A stretch of 64,000 bases of DNA from CF-96 sp036269455 (GCA_036269455.1 DATARS010000117.1:1-64000), one strand, 5' to 3'. Shown: positions 1-9,257, counted from the stretch's first letter. Numbers and translations are program-made. Notes: generated from the letters alone by a model not told the origin.

Positions 1-395
1 CCGAACTCGAGCAGCAGCGTCCCGCGCAGCACTCCGCTCTGGCGGCGCAGGGCGATCTCCTCCCGGCGCGCACGCATGGTGGTGACCCCGAGCACGAAGG
101 TTGCCGCCGCGGTCTGCAGGATCATCGCCACCGTGACCACCACGGTGAGCAGCGCCACGATGGTGTTGATCACATCGACGTCGACCAGGCCGCTGCGGCG
201 CACCTGCGACACCGAGAGCTGGGCGGTGATGTACTCGCTGACGCCGCCGGCCACGCTGATCAGCAGGACCGAGAAGCCCACGCCCACGGCGACCGCGATC
301 ACCGCCATCACCGTCGCGCTCGGGCGCCGGCGTCCCCTCGACCTGCCCGATCGCCGTGCCAGCCCAGGAACCCGAGTCACGGTGTCTCCCCCCAT
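1..395 (-). CDS. FtsX/MacB-like ABC transporter permease, N-terminal part
   Basis: Reading the minus strand from an ATG at 395 (GAGGGT upstream) gives about 131 residues that run off the window at base 1. A basic N-terminus rich in Arg is followed by one hydrophobic segment (about residues 33-50), then a second one (about 78-100), then a charged stretch of the form MRARREEIALRRQSG. That pairing of a membrane segment with an 'RREEIALRR' cytoplasmic turn is typical of FtsX-like permease domains, which usually form the membrane part of MacB-type or lipoprotein-releasing exporters. An alternative in-frame GTG lies at 380 with GGGGGAG before it. The partner ATPase is outside the window, so the substrate is unknown. 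Confidence 0.6.
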   Translation of the reverse strand, partial: MGGDTVTRVPGLARRSGRSRGRRRPSATVMAVIAVAVGVGFSVLLISVAGGVSEYITAQLSVSQVRRSGLVDVDVINTIVALLTVVVTVAMILQTAAATFVLGVTTMRARREEIALRRQSGVLRGTLLLEF

Positions 396-539
396 CGCCA
401 CCCTCACGAGTGGCGACATGCTATGGGCGGGCCGTCGCGGGTTCGACCGTTCGTCACAGAGCCGCGTGGTCCATCGCGTCGCCTCGTTGCATCGGTGGCA
501 CGGACATCGTGGTGTCCGACCGGTCCGGCAGCGCGGCGC

Positions 540-3251
540 TCAGGGCACCAGCAGGCGGAGCTGGCGGGCGCGCGCCAGCGCTGCCGACCGGCTGCGGACG
601 TCGAGCTTGCCGTAGAGGTTGGACAGGTGCCACTTGACGGTGGCGAGCGACACCGAGAGCCGGTCGGCGAGCTGCTGATTGGAGAGGCCGGCGTTGAGCA
701 GGGTGAGCAGCTCGAGCTCGCGCTGGGTCAGTGGCGGGACCGCGGCGCCGCCGTCGGGTTCCGCCCAGCCCGGGGCGGGAATGGCGCCGCCGGCGCGGCG
801 GCGGATCTCGGCGAAGAGGTCGAGCTCCTCGGGCAGGGCGAAGACCCAGTCGCGCGGGCCGGTGCCGTGGAGGACTGTCGCCACCAGGTCGAGCTGATCG
901 AGCAGTGGATGGTGGATGCGCCGGCGCGCCGCGGCGCCGATCGCCCGGCTCAGCGAGCGCACCGCGGCGGTGCTGTCGCCGGAGCGCACCGCGATCGCGG
1001 CGCCGGTGACGTGGAGCTCGACCACCCGCGGCCGCCGCCCGCACTGGGTCGCGGTGCGAAGCTGCTGGTCGACGACGGCGCGCGCCTCGCGGAGGTCGCC
1101 GACGGCGACGAGCAGGTCGAGCCGGGCGGCGTCGAGCGCCTCGCGCGCGGCCGCGTGCATCCCCCGCCGCGGGTCGGCGGGCGCGCCCGGCTGGACGCCG
1201 TGGGACTCGCCGAGCTCGATCGCCTCGTCGACGCGCCCGAGCCGGATCAGCCGGCGCGCCACCCAGCTGTCGAGCATCAGCCGCAGCCGCGGCGGGTAGT
1301 CCTGGGCGATGCCGGCGAGCGCCGCGGGCGCGAGCGCGGCGCCGTCGTCCCCGGACCAGAGCTCGACGGCGGCGTGGAGCCCGGCGCCGGTGGTGTCGAC
1401 GATCCCGTGCGCCGTCGCCAGCGGAAGGCCGAGCTCGAGCGACGCGCGCGCCTCCTCGACCGCGCCGGCGGTCAGCGCGCAGCCGGCGTGCACGAGCGCC
1501 GCGGTGGAGACGATCCCCGCATCCCTCCCCAGGGCGCGCTGGGCCCGGGCGAGCGCCTGGGCGAGGTTGGGGAGGGCGACGTTCACCGCCCCCTGGCGCA
1601 GGTCGATGAGCCCGTCGAGCAGCGCCACCCAGGCGTGGCCGTAGTCGCTGGCGGTGCGGGTGATCGCCGCCTGCGCGGTGCGGATCGCCGCCTTCGCCTC
1701 GGCGAAGCCGTGGTCGGCGAGCACCGCGATCGCCTGGGCAGACGCCACCGTCGCGGTGTCGAAGGGCTCGAGCCCCCTGTCGGTCTCCAGCCAGCGCGCG
1801 GCCTCGCGCCGGGCCTGGGGGAGGCGGTCGGTGAAGATGTCGATGGCGACGCGAACCACGTCGGCGCGCGAGCGCAGCTCGGCGGGGACCTCGGCGGCGC
1901 CGGCGCGGGGCTGCATCCGCCGGAGCAGCCGCGCGACCGCCTGCTGGGCGCGCTCGTACCGGCGGGCGAAGACCAGCGCCCAGACGTACCAGCACTCGGT
2001 CTCGAGGCTCAGCGGAGTGCGCGCCTCGACCACCCGCTCCACCCAGGCGATGTAGGGGTCGAGGTCGCCGCGGTCGCGCACGATCGTCGCCGCGTTCTCG
2101 TCGAGGATGTCCTGGGCGACGTCGAAGCTCCGCGCCTCCATGGCGTACTCGATGGCGTCGTGCCAGCTGCCCGCCCGGTGGCACCACTCGGCGGCGCGCC
2201 GGCAGATCCGCTCGCGCTCGCGTTCGTCGAGCCGCCGCCGCGCCTCCTCGAGGAGGAAGTCGCGGAAGAGCGCGTGGAACCGGAACCAGGTGCGGTTGCG
2301 GTCGAGGGGGAAGACGAGCACGTTGCGGCGCACCAGCAGGTCGAGCATCGCAGCGGCCTCGTCGACCCCGCTGGCGTGACGGCAGAGTTCGACCGAGAAG
2401 CTGCGCAGCGGCGCGATCCGCGCCAGGAAGTCGACGAGGGCGGGCTCGAAGCCGGAGAGCACCTGCCGGTTCAGCCACGCCGCCAGGTCGACGTCCGACC
2501 CCGAGAACTGCGCGAGCGCACGCACGGGATCGCGGTCCGAGGCGAGCACGATCCCGAGCAGGCGCACCGCCGCGGGCCAGCCCTCGGTCTGCCGCTGGAC
2601 GAGGGCGACGGTGGCACCGTCGACGGGGCTGGCGGCGGCGGCGAGCAGCTCGGCGGTCTCCGCGGTGCTCAGGCTCAGCTCGGCGGTGGAGACCTCACGC
2701 ATCCGGCCCTCGAGCTTGGCGCGCGCCACGTCGAACCGCGGCAGCTGGCTCGTCGACGCCACCAGGTGGACGCCGCGGCGGGTGCCGAACACGGCGGCGT
2801 CGAGCAGCCGGCCCACGTCCGGAGAGGTGCAGTACCCGAGGTTGTCGACGAAGAGCACGGTCTCGGCGGCCCCGGCCTCGAGCGCGGCGAGGATCCGCTC
2901 GATGCGGCCGTCGGCGTGCGAGCGCGGCTCGCCCTCGAGGAGGTGCACGCCGCCCGGGGCCCCGGCGCCGAGCGCGGTCTCGAGGTGGGCGAGGAGGTGG
3001 TCGAGGTCGGTGTCGCGGTCGTCGAGCGACACCCAGACGCAGCGGGTCCCGCGCTCCTCGAGGCTGCGGAAGAGGGTGGCGAGCAGGACGGTCTTGCCGT
3101 AGCCGGTGGGCGCCGTCGCCAGCAGCAGCTTGGGGAGCGGCGCGCCGGGGTCGAGCAGGCGGCGGGTCACCTCGGTCTCGACCAGCCGGAAGTCGAAGTA
3201 GGGGGGCTCGTACCTGCCCCAGGGCGGCGCCGCCGCCGCGGATCGGGCCAT
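540..3251 (-). CDS. MalT/AlkS-type LuxR-family transcriptional regulator
   Basis: A 903-residue regulator of the large ATP-binding LuxR (LAL/MalT) class. A Walker A motif, APTGYGKT, lies at residues 47-54 and an aspartate-rich Walker B-like strand (VLFVDNLG) follows. The middle is a long alpha-helical, TPR-like region that usually binds the inducer. The last 60 residues are a LuxR helix-turn-helix beginning LTQRELELLTLL and including NQQLADRLSVSLATVKWHL. I start it at the ATG at 3251, because an upstream in-frame ATG at 3341 adds a low-complexity leader. It is divergent from the membrane hydroxylase at 3380. AlkS, the activator of alkB in Pseudomonas, belongs to this class, so control of the hydroxylase operon is a reasonable inference. 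Confidence 0.88.
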   Translation of the reverse strand: MARSAAAAPPWGRYEPPYFDFRLVETEVTRRLLDPGAPLPKLLLATAPTGYGKTVLLATLFRSLEERGTRCVWVSLDDRDTDLDHLLAHLETALGAGAPGGVHLLEGEPRSHADGRIERILAALEAGAAETVLFVDNLGYCTSPDVGRLLDAAVFGTRRGVHLVASTSQLPRFDVARAKLEGRMREVSTAELSLSTAETAELLAAAASPVDGATVALVQRQTEGWPAAVRLLGIVLASDRDPVRALAQFSGSDVDLAAWLNRQVLSGFEPALVDFLARIAPLRSFSVELCRHASGVDEAAAMLDLLVRRNVLVFPLDRNRTWFRFHALFRDFLLEEARRRLDERERERICRRAAEWCHRAGSWHDAIEYAMEARSFDVAQDILDENAATIVRDRGDLDPYIAWVERVVEARTPLSLETECWYVWALVFARRYERAQQAVARLLRRMQPRAGAAEVPAELRSRADVVRVAIDIFTDRLPQARREAARWLETDRGLEPFDTATVASAQAIAVLADHGFAEAKAAIRTAQAAITRTASDYGHAWVALLDGLIDLRQGAVNVALPNLAQALARAQRALGRDAGIVSTAALVHAGCALTAGAVEEARASLELGLPLATAHGIVDTTGAGLHAAVELWSGDDGAALAPAALAGIAQDYPPRLRLMLDSWVARRLIRLGRVDEAIELGESHGVQPGAPADPRRGMHAAAREALDAARLDLLVAVGDLREARAVVDQQLRTATQCGRRPRVVELHVTGAAIAVRSGDSTAAVRSLSRAIGAAARRRIHHPLLDQLDLVATVLHGTGPRDWVFALPEELDLFAEIRRRAGGAIPAPGWAEPDGGAAVPPLTQRELELLTLLNAGLSNQQLADRLSVSLATVKWHLSNLYGKLDVRSRSAALARARQLRLLVP

Positions 3252-3379
3252 CGCTGCGGAGTATGGGCCCCGACCCATCCCCGGGAACCCCGACTTTCGG
3301 CGGGTCTGCCGCCCCGTCACCCCCGCCCAGAATCGAGCCATCCCCGGACAGCCGGAACCAGGACGGAGGGCGGCGACCC

Positions 3380-4492
3380 ATGATCGACTACGCGAAGTAC
3401 CTGCTGGGGCCCGCTCTGCTCGGCCTCCAGATCTACGGGATGTGGCTGGGAGGTGCCTGGGCCTGGCTCGGGCTCGGGCTGCTCGGCGCGGTGATGCTCG
3501 TCGACGTGTTCCTGCCGCGCGACTTCTCCGTCCGCGACCAGCGCCATCCGTGGATCTACGACGTCTGCGTGACCGTCAACATGCTCGCGGGGTTCGCCCT
3601 GGTCTTCACCTTCGCCTGGTTGGCCGGGCACGACCACTTCCGCGACGGCGGCTTCGCCGGCGCCTTCGCCGGCACCCTCGTCTTCGGGTTCGTGGTCTCG
3701 GCGCCGCCGGTGCACGAGCTCTTCCACCGCGAGCAGCTCTTCCAGCGCACCATGGGCCGCCTCGGCCTCGCGCTGGTCGGCGACCCCTGGCGGGAGATCA
3801 CCCACGTCGTCACCCATCACCTCAAGGTGGCGACCCCCGACGATCCCGACACCGCCCGGCGCGGCGACACCATCTACCGGCACTTCGCCCGCACCTTCCC
3901 CGGCCAGATCGTCGACGCCTACCGGCTGGAGCGGACGATCTGGACCAAGCGCGAGCGGCCCTGGTGGCATCCGCGCAACCGCTGGGTGCGCTGCACCGCC
4001 GGGATGACCGCGTTCTACGGGGCGCTGTTCGTCACCGGCGGTCTCTCCGGGATGCTCTGGACCGGTGCGGCGATCCTCTTCGGACCGCGCCTGCTGCTGG
4101 AGTGCTTCAACTACTGCAACCACTACGGCCTGGTGACCGAGACGCCGGGGCAGTTCCAGCGGCGGCACACCTGGAACCACCTCACCCCGTTCGTGCGCAT
4201 CCTCGCGCTCGAGATCACCAACCACGCCGGCCACCACGCCGACAGCTACAAGCCCTTCTACGAGCTGGTGCCCGACCGCACCGGTCCGCAGCAGCCCCAC
4301 TTCCTGCTCTGCGTGCTCACCTCGTTCGTGCCGCCGATCTGGCACCGGATGATCATCCGGCCGCTGCTCGAGGACTGGGACGAGCGCTTCGCCACCCCGC
4401 GCGAGCGCCGGCTGGCGCACGAGGCCAACCTCCGCGCCGGCTGGGTGGACGCGGGCGCCGCCCCGGTGATCGCCACCGGTGGAGCGTCGTGA
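3380..4492 (+). CDS. AlkB/XylM-family membrane di-iron hydroxylase
   Basis: A 370-residue integral-membrane mono-oxygenase of the fatty-acid-desaturase/AlkB superfamily. Four hydrophobic stretches alternate with the di-iron histidine motifs: HELFH (112-116), HVVTHH (142-147), NYCNHYGL (244-251, the equivalent of AlkB NYxEHYGL) and NHAGHH (281-286). The family inserts one oxygen atom into a terminal methyl group of alkanes (AlkB) or methyl-aromatics (XylM). The length is closer to XylM (about 370 aa) than to AlkB (about 400 aa). The start is ATG 3380 with GGAGGGCGG upstream. Its stop overlaps the reductase start (TGATG), so the two are translationally coupled. Substrate cannot be assigned from sequence alone. 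Confidence 0.88.
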   Translation: MIDYAKYLLGPALLGLQIYGMWLGGAWAWLGLGLLGAVMLVDVFLPRDFSVRDQRHPWIYDVCVTVNMLAGFALVFTFAWLAGHDHFRDGGFAGAFAGTLVFGFVVSAPPVHELFHREQLFQRTMGRLGLALVGDPWREITHVVTHHLKVATPDDPDTARRGDTIYRHFARTFPGQIVDAYRLERTIWTKRERPWWHPRNRWVRCTAGMTAFYGALFVTGGLSGMLWTGAAILFGPRLLLECFNYCNHYGLVTETPGQFQRRHTWNHLTPFVRILALEITNHAGHHADSYKPFYELVPDRTGPQQPHFLLCVLTSFVPPIWHRMIIRPLLEDWDERFATPRERRLAHEANLRAGWVDAGAAPVIATGGAS

Positions 4493-5562
4493 TGGGCCTC
4501 TTCGGCCGCACCCCGCCGCCGTCCACCTGCAGGGTGCGCGTGGCCAACGCCGAGCTCACCTTCGAGGTGCCGCGCAACCGGCTGCTGCTCGGGTCCGCGC
4601 TCGACCAGGGCGTCGCCTACCCGCACAACTGCCGGGTGGGGACGTGCGGGAGCTGCAAGACCCGGCTGGTGAGCGGCCGGATCCGTCCGCTCATCGACTT
4701 CGCGCTCTCGCCGCTGACCGCCGCGGAGCTGAAGGACGGATGCATCCTCGCCTGCCAGTCCAAGGTGCTCGGCGACCTGGAGATCGAGGCGCCGATCGCC
4801 CGCGGCGGCGGCGTCGCCGTGCAGCGGGTGACCGGGCGCATCGAGAGCGCGCAGACGATCGCCGCCGACGTCGTCGACCTGCGCCTGCGGCTGGACGAAT
4901 CCTTCCGCCATCAGCCAGGCCAGTGGGTCTCGATCGGCGCCCGCGAGAGCGAGGTGCGCCGCGCCTACTCCCTCCACACCCCCTGCGATCCGGCGGGCAC
5001 CACCGAGGCCGGCTTCTACATCAAGCGGCTGCCCGGCGGCGCCTTCTCCGAGTGGCTCTTCGGCGCCGACCGCACCGGGATCGAGATGGATCTGCTCGGA
5101 CCGTTCGGCGTCCTCGGCGACCAGGAGATCATCGGGCACAACGTCTGCGTCGCCGGGTCCACCGGGCTCGCCCCGGTCGTCTGCCTCATCGAGGCGGCGC
5201 TGGAGGGGTCGCCGCAGCCGCGCTTCACCCTGGTGTTCGGCGTCCGCGATGCCGAGGACCTCTTCGCCCTCGACCGCCTCGAGGCGCTCGCGCAGCGCCA
5301 CCCCGGACGGCTGCGGGTCGTCCCGATGCTCTCCCACGAGCCTGCGGGCAGCCGCTGGCAGGGCGGGCGCGGGCTGGTCACCGAGGCGCTGACCGCCGAC
5401 CTGGAGATCGACCCCGAGACGACTCAGGCCTTCCTCTGCGGCGGCGTCGCGATGGTCGACGCCTGCGAGCGGCGGCTGCGCGAGCTCGGCGTCGCGCCGG
5501 AGCGGGTCCACGCCGACCGCTTCGTGCCGACCGGCGCCACGGTCGCGGCGATCACCGTCTGA
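4492..5562 (+). CDS. XylA-type ferredoxin-NAD(P)H reductase for the hydroxylase
   Basis: A 356-residue electron-transfer protein with three modules. A plant-type [2Fe-2S] ferredoxin has ligands C47, C52, C55 and C88. A flavin domain contains RAYSLH, the R-x-Y-S FAD motif. An NAD(P)H-binding domain contains GSTGLAP and a C-terminal CGG. This architecture matches XylA and BenC-like reductases that feed electrons to non-haem di-iron or Rieske oxygenases. The start ATG overlaps the stop of the hydroxylase gene, so together they form a two-component hydroxylase. Classical AlkB instead uses rubredoxin and rubredoxin reductase. The 3' end overlaps the convergent serine hydrolase by 11 bp. Confidence 0.9.
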   Translation: MGLFGRTPPPSTCRVRVANAELTFEVPRNRLLLGSALDQGVAYPHNCRVGTCGSCKTRLVSGRIRPLIDFALSPLTAAELKDGCILACQSKVLGDLEIEAPIARGGGVAVQRVTGRIESAQTIAADVVDLRLRLDESFRHQPGQWVSIGARESEVRRAYSLHTPCDPAGTTEAGFYIKRLPGGAFSEWLFGADRTGIEMDLLGPFGVLGDQEIIGHNVCVAGSTGLAPVVCLIEAALEGSPQPRFTLVFGVRDAEDLFALDRLEALAQRHPGRLRVVPMLSHEPAGSRWQGGRGLVTEALTADLEIDPETTQAFLCGGVAMVDACERRLRELGVAPERVHADRFVPTGATVAAITV

Positions 5563-6811
5563 GCAGCTGCGGCGGCCGGTCGACCAGCGCCTGGTAGACC
5601 AGGGTGCGGAACTGCGAGCGGATGGGGTGCGTGCTCGACGGCATCAGCTGGGTGAGGAAGATCGCGGTGAGCTCCTCGGTGGGGTCGATCCAGAACGCGG
5701 TGCTGGCGGCGCCGCCCCAGGCGATCTCGCCCGCCGAGCAGAGCGAGCGGCCCTTCGTCGGGTCGACGACGACCGAGACGCCGAGCCCGAAGCCGACCCC
5801 GCTGAAGGGCATCTCCGCGAAGAGTGGACGGCCGACCTCCTCGAGGTCGGCCCCGCCGGGGAGGTGGTTGCGGGACATGTAGTCGACGGTGCGGCTGCCG
5901 AGCAGCCGGACGCCGTCGAGGCTGCCGCCGCCGAGCAGCATCCTGGTGAAGCGGTGGTAGTCGGCCGCGGTCGACACCAGGCCGCCGCCCCCGGAGAGGA
6001 AGGCCGGCGGCCGCCGGCCGACGACGTCGAAGGCGGCGTTGCGCACCGCGCGGCCGGTGCGCGGGTCGGGGGCGTAGAGGGTCGCCAGCCGGTCATCGTC
6101 GGTCCAGAAGGCGGTCCCGGTCATCCCCAGCGGGGCGAGGATCCGCTCCTCCAGGAAGCGGTCGAGCGGCTGGCCGGAGACGACCTCGACGACCCGTCCG
6201 AGGACGTCGGTCGAGACCGAGTAGTTCCACTCCGTGCCCGGCTGGAAGACGAGCGGCAGCGCCGCCCAGGCGTCGCAGCAGGCGGCGAGGTCCATGTCCT
6301 TGGGCGAGCCCCACTCGAAGCCGGCGGCGCGGTACATGGCGTCGACGGGGTGGGCGTGGTGGAAGCCGTAGGTGAGCCCGGATGTGTGGGTGAGCAGGTG
6401 CCAGATCCGAACCGGCTCCTGGGCGGGGACGGTCAGCGGCTTGAGCGACGAGCCCTTGCTGTAGACACGGACGTTGTCGAAGGCTGGGATGTACCGCGCC
6501 ACCGGGTCGGTGAGCGCGAGACGGCCCTCCTCGTAGAGCATCAGCGCCGCCACCGAGGTGATCGGCTTGGTCATCGAGAAGATCCGCCAGCGGGTGTCGA
6601 GCTCGACCGGGAGCTTCGCATCGATGTCGCGCATTCCGCTGCGGGAGAGATGCGCCACCCGCCCGAAGCGGCTGACCAGCGCGATCCATCCGGCCAGCCG
6701 GCCGTCCTCGACGTAGCCGTCGAAGAGCCGATCGATGCGCGCCAGCCGCTCGGGGTCGAGGCCGACCTCGCCGGGCTCCACCTCGATCCTCAGTCCGCTC
6801 TCCTCCGCCAT
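5552..6811 (-). CDS. Class C beta-lactamase-like serine hydrolase
   Basis: A 419-residue member of the beta-lactamase/penicillin-binding-protein fold (Pfam Beta-lactamase, EstB/class C type). The catalytic SxxK tetrad is S79-M-T-K82. The second motif is Y197-S-V after EWN. A third motif of the KTG/HxG type is replaced by a glycine-rich WGGAAS near the C-terminus, as in many esterase-like members. No signal peptide is visible, which favours a cytoplasmic esterase or peptidase over a periplasmic lactamase. It is convergent with the reductase gene and overlaps it by 11 bp. The substrate is unknown. Confidence 0.85.
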   Translation of the reverse strand: MAEESGLRIEVEPGEVGLDPERLARIDRLFDGYVEDGRLAGWIALVSRFGRVAHLSRSGMRDIDAKLPVELDTRWRIFSMTKPITSVAALMLYEEGRLALTDPVARYIPAFDNVRVYSKGSSLKPLTVPAQEPVRIWHLLTHTSGLTYGFHHAHPVDAMYRAAGFEWGSPKDMDLAACCDAWAALPLVFQPGTEWNYSVSTDVLGRVVEVVSGQPLDRFLEERILAPLGMTGTAFWTDDDRLATLYAPDPRTGRAVRNAAFDVVGRRPPAFLSGGGGLVSTAADYHRFTRMLLGGGSLDGVRLLGSRTVDYMSRNHLPGGADLEEVGRPLFAEMPFSGVGFGLGVSVVVDPTKGRSLCSAGEIAWGGAASTAFWIDPTEELTAIFLTQLMPSSTHPIRSQFRTLVYQALVDRPPQLLRR

Positions 6812-6927
6812 CGATCACCTCCCAGCCCGCCGGCGCGACGCCGACCATTGTGCCCGCGACCGGCCGTTCCACGGCCTGCGCCGGGTCCGGAGAAAGGCCA
6901 CAACTGCAAGAAGTCCAACAGCTGTTT

Positions 6928-6957
6928 GACACGGATGAATCATTGGGAGTAGCGTAA
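6928..6957 (+). promoter_or_regulatory. Sigma-70-type promoter for the NTPase/peptidase/exporter operon
   Basis: TTGACA at 6928-6933 and TAGCGT at 6952-6957 are separated by 18 bp. The predicted transcript has a leader of about 140 nt before the ATG at 7105. The -35 element overlaps the first copy of a TGACACRGATGA repeat. Confidence 0.5.
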
Positions 6958-7048
6958 GCACCACGGGTGGCGGCGCGGACGGTGTGTTGTTCCCGAGGAG
7001 TGAGGGAGGGGGTGTGCAGACGTCCTCATGGTGATGTGACACAGATGA
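6929..7048 (+). repeat. Two direct copies of TGACACRGATGA upstream of the operon
   Basis: TGACACGGATGA (6929-6940) and TGACACAGATGA (7037-7048) differ at one base and are 108 bp apart start to start, about ten helical turns. The first overlaps the predicted -35 box. The spacing would suit looping by one regulator, but this is inference. Apart from these repeats and the promoter, the 293-bp intergenic stretch 6812-7104 shows nothing I can name. Confidence 0.4.
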
Positions 7049-7104
7049 CGTATCTGCGCTGACGGATGTCTGGCGGCGGCGGCCGCCCAGCGGAATGGGA
7101 AGGG

Positions 7105-8133
7105 ATGATGAACGCGACTGCTGCTGCTGCCATGAAATGGACCTATGTGACCAGAACGTTGCCGCATGGCACCCCCATGACGGTGGGGGAGTGGCGGCGG
7201 CCTCCTCGGCCGGGCGATCTGGTGATCGCGCGGATCACCGAGATCGGGGTGCACGACCACGCCGAGAACCGCAACGGCCGGCGCATGCGTCTGCACTGCG
7301 GCGACGTGGTGGTGGGTGCGCTCGGCAATCGCTACGCCACCGACTTCTACGAGGGCTACGTCCTCGACAGTCAGAGCGCCCACCTGCTCACCGCCGGCGG
7401 GATGATCGGGTCGGTGGTCTCCAGCCACGACATTCACGGCCATCCCACCGCGCTCGAGATCATCGGCGGCCTGGTCGGCGCTGACGGCGAGGCGCTCTCC
7501 ACCGAGGACTTCGCCCGTCCCTTCCCGGCCGCGCCGCTCCGGCGTCCGCCGGTGCTGGTGGTCGTCGGCTCGGGGATGAACGCGGGCAAGACCACCACCG
7601 CGGCGGCGATGGTCCGGGGCTGGACCCGCGCGGGGATGCGCGTCGGCGCCGGCAAGGTGACCGGTTCGGGCAGCGGCAAGGACCGCTGGGAGTACCTGGA
7701 CTCCGGGGCCGCGGCGGTCGCCGACTTCCTCGACTTCGGGATGCCCTCGACCTTCGGCTACCCCGGCGACCGGCTGGTGGCGACGATGTTCGCCATCCGC
7801 GACACCCTCGCCGTCGAGGGCTGCGACGCCATCGTCCTGGAGATCGCCGACGGGCTGCTGATGCCCGAGACCGCGCGTCTGCTCCGCCACCTTCGCGGCG
7901 AGGTCGACGGCATCGTGCTCGCCACCGGGGACGCGCTGTCGGCGCGCTCGGGGATGGACATCCTCCGCGAGCACGACCTGCCGGTGCGCGCGCTCAGCGG
8001 CCTGCTGAGCCGCAGCCCGCTGGCGGCGCGCGAGGCGCTGCGCGCCACCGGGATGCCCGTCCGCACCGCCTCCGAGCTGGCCGCCGGCGAGGCCCTCGAC
8101 CTCCTCCCCACCGCCGTCTCCGCCGCGCTGTGA
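7105..8133 (+). CDS. P-loop NTPase of unknown function (BioD/DUF1611-like fold)
   Basis: A 342-residue protein in two parts. Residues 1 to about 145 are beta-rich with no motif I recognise. The C-terminal half starts with VLVVVGSGMNAGKTTT, a Walker A motif of the kind found in dethiobiotin synthetase-like and MobB-like P-loop proteins, followed by VLEIADG as a probable Walker B. Reaction and ligand are unknown. Starts at 7105 and 7108 (consecutive ATGs) both follow AAGGG, so the exact start is uncertain. The stop overlaps the peptidase start by four bases (GTGA), making it the first gene of a three-gene unit with the HExxH protein and the ABC exporter. Confidence 0.7.
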   Translation: MMNATAAAAMKWTYVTRTLPHGTPMTVGEWRRPPRPGDLVIARITEIGVHDHAENRNGRRMRLHCGDVVVGALGNRYATDFYEGYVLDSQSAHLLTAGGMIGSVVSSHDIHGHPTALEIIGGLVGADGEALSTEDFARPFPAAPLRRPPVLVVVGSGMNAGKTTTAAAMVRGWTRAGMRVGAGKVTGSGSGKDRWEYLDSGAAAVADFLDFGMPSTFGYPGDRLVATMFAIRDTLAVEGCDAIVLEIADGLLMPETARLLRHLRGEVDGIVLATGDALSARSGMDILREHDLPVRALSGLLSRSPLAAREALRATGMPVRTASELAAGEALDLLPTAVSAAL

Positions 8134-9257
8134 TCGTCACCGCCCGAGTGCGGTGGGGGCGGGGACACCCGCCCCCCGGTGGTCTCGAGGAGGTGGAGCT
8201 GGCGGTGGAGCGGGTGGAGGACCGCGCCCTGGTCCTCCCCGGCCTCACCGTGGCCTGCCCCGGCGAGGCCGCGCTCTTCGACGGCCCCGACCTCCGCTTC
8301 GACCCCCGGCAGGGAGGCCGGCCCGGCGCCGATCCCGCGCACCTCCGCGAGGCGCTCGCCTTCGGCGTGGTGAACACCGCGTACCACCTCGACCGCGCGC
8401 TGCGCTGGGTCTCCGCGATGCGCGGTCGCGCCCTGCCGCCGCTGACGGTGCGCGTCGGCGCCCATGCCGCCCAGAACCCCGGCTGGGGCGGCGGCCACTA
8501 CCGCCTCCCCGCGACCGGCTACAGCACCCTGCCCGAGGAGGAGGCGCCGGCGGTCACCGGGGAGATCCACCTCGGCACCGGCGGACGGCTGGTCTCGCTC
8601 GAGGGCCGCGCATACCTGCACACCAGCAGCCACGACCCGGCGATCGTCTGCCACGAGTTCGGCCACCACCTGCTCAGCCATACCGCCGACCTGCGCTGCA
8701 ACCGGCGGCGTCCCCCGGCCGAGCAGACCAACCGGCGGACGCCGCTCGACGAGGGCATCAGCGACTACGTCGCCGCGGTGCTGATCGGCACCCCGGACAT
8801 CTACGGCTGGCACCGGGCCTCGGTGCCGTCCTGGTCGGAGCGGCGGCGGCGCCTCGACGTGCCCCGCACCATGGCGCACTTCGTCGGCGGTCATCGCAGC
8901 GACCCGCATGCCGACGGCGCCATCTGGTCGGCGGCGCTGTGGGCGGCGCGCACCGAGGTCGAGCGCCGTGGGATCGCGCCGGAGCGCTTCGACGCCGTGA
9001 TGGTGCGGTCGCTCGACCGCATCGGCCGGGTGGGGGAGGGGCTTCCCACCGAGGAGGCACAGCGCCGCCGGCGCCGCTTCGCCGGCGCTCTCGAGGCGAT
9101 CCTCGAGGAGGACGCGGCCGGCGGCGGCGAGATGGCAGACATCGTGGAGAGCGTGTTCGCGGGGCGCGGCATCGAGCTCGGCACCGCCAACAACGCGGCG
9201 CGCTGGCGGGCCCGGCGGGCGCGGCCGGTCCCGGCCCCGATCGCGGCGAGCGCATGA
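8130..9257 (+). CDS. HExxH zinc metallopeptidase-like protein
   Basis: A 375-residue protein with a clear zinc-peptidase signature: HEFGHH supplies two histidine ligands, and DEGISDY about 40 residues later supplies a plausible third ligand glutamate, as in thermolysin-like gluzincins. No signal peptide or membrane segment is evident, so it probably acts in the cytoplasm unless exported by the adjacent transporter. It starts with GTG at 8130 overlapping the preceding stop, and its own stop overlaps the exporter start (ATGA). I do not recognise a named family beyond the gluzincin-like motifs. A role in maturing a peptide exported by the ABC transporter is a hypothesis only. Confidence 0.7.
   Translation: MIVTARVRWGRGHPPPGGLEEVELAVERVEDRALVLPGLTVACPGEAALFDGPDLRFDPRQGGRPGADPAHLREALAFGVVNTAYHLDRALRWVSAMRGRALPPLTVRVGAHAAQNPGWGGGHYRLPATGYSTLPEEEAPAVTGEIHLGTGGRLVSLEGRAYLHTSSHDPAIVCHEFGHHLLSHTADLRCNRRRPPAEQTNRRTPLDEGISDYVAAVLIGTPDIYGWHRASVPSWSERRRRLDVPRTMAHFVGGHRSDPHADGAIWSAALWAARTEVERRGIAPERFDAVMVRSLDRIGRVGEGLPTEEAQRRRRRFAGALEAILEEDAAGGGEMADIVESVFAGRGIELGTANNAARWRARRARPVPAPIAASA

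Noticed and set aside
423..3383. A 986-codon open frame on the plus strand, and a 674-codon minus-strand frame at 454-2478
   Set aside because: Both run over the LuxR/MalT-type regulator, which has clear Walker A and helix-turn-helix motifs. The alternatives are low-complexity Arg/Gly/Ala/Glu translations, as expected for antisense or shifted frames in very GC-rich DNA.
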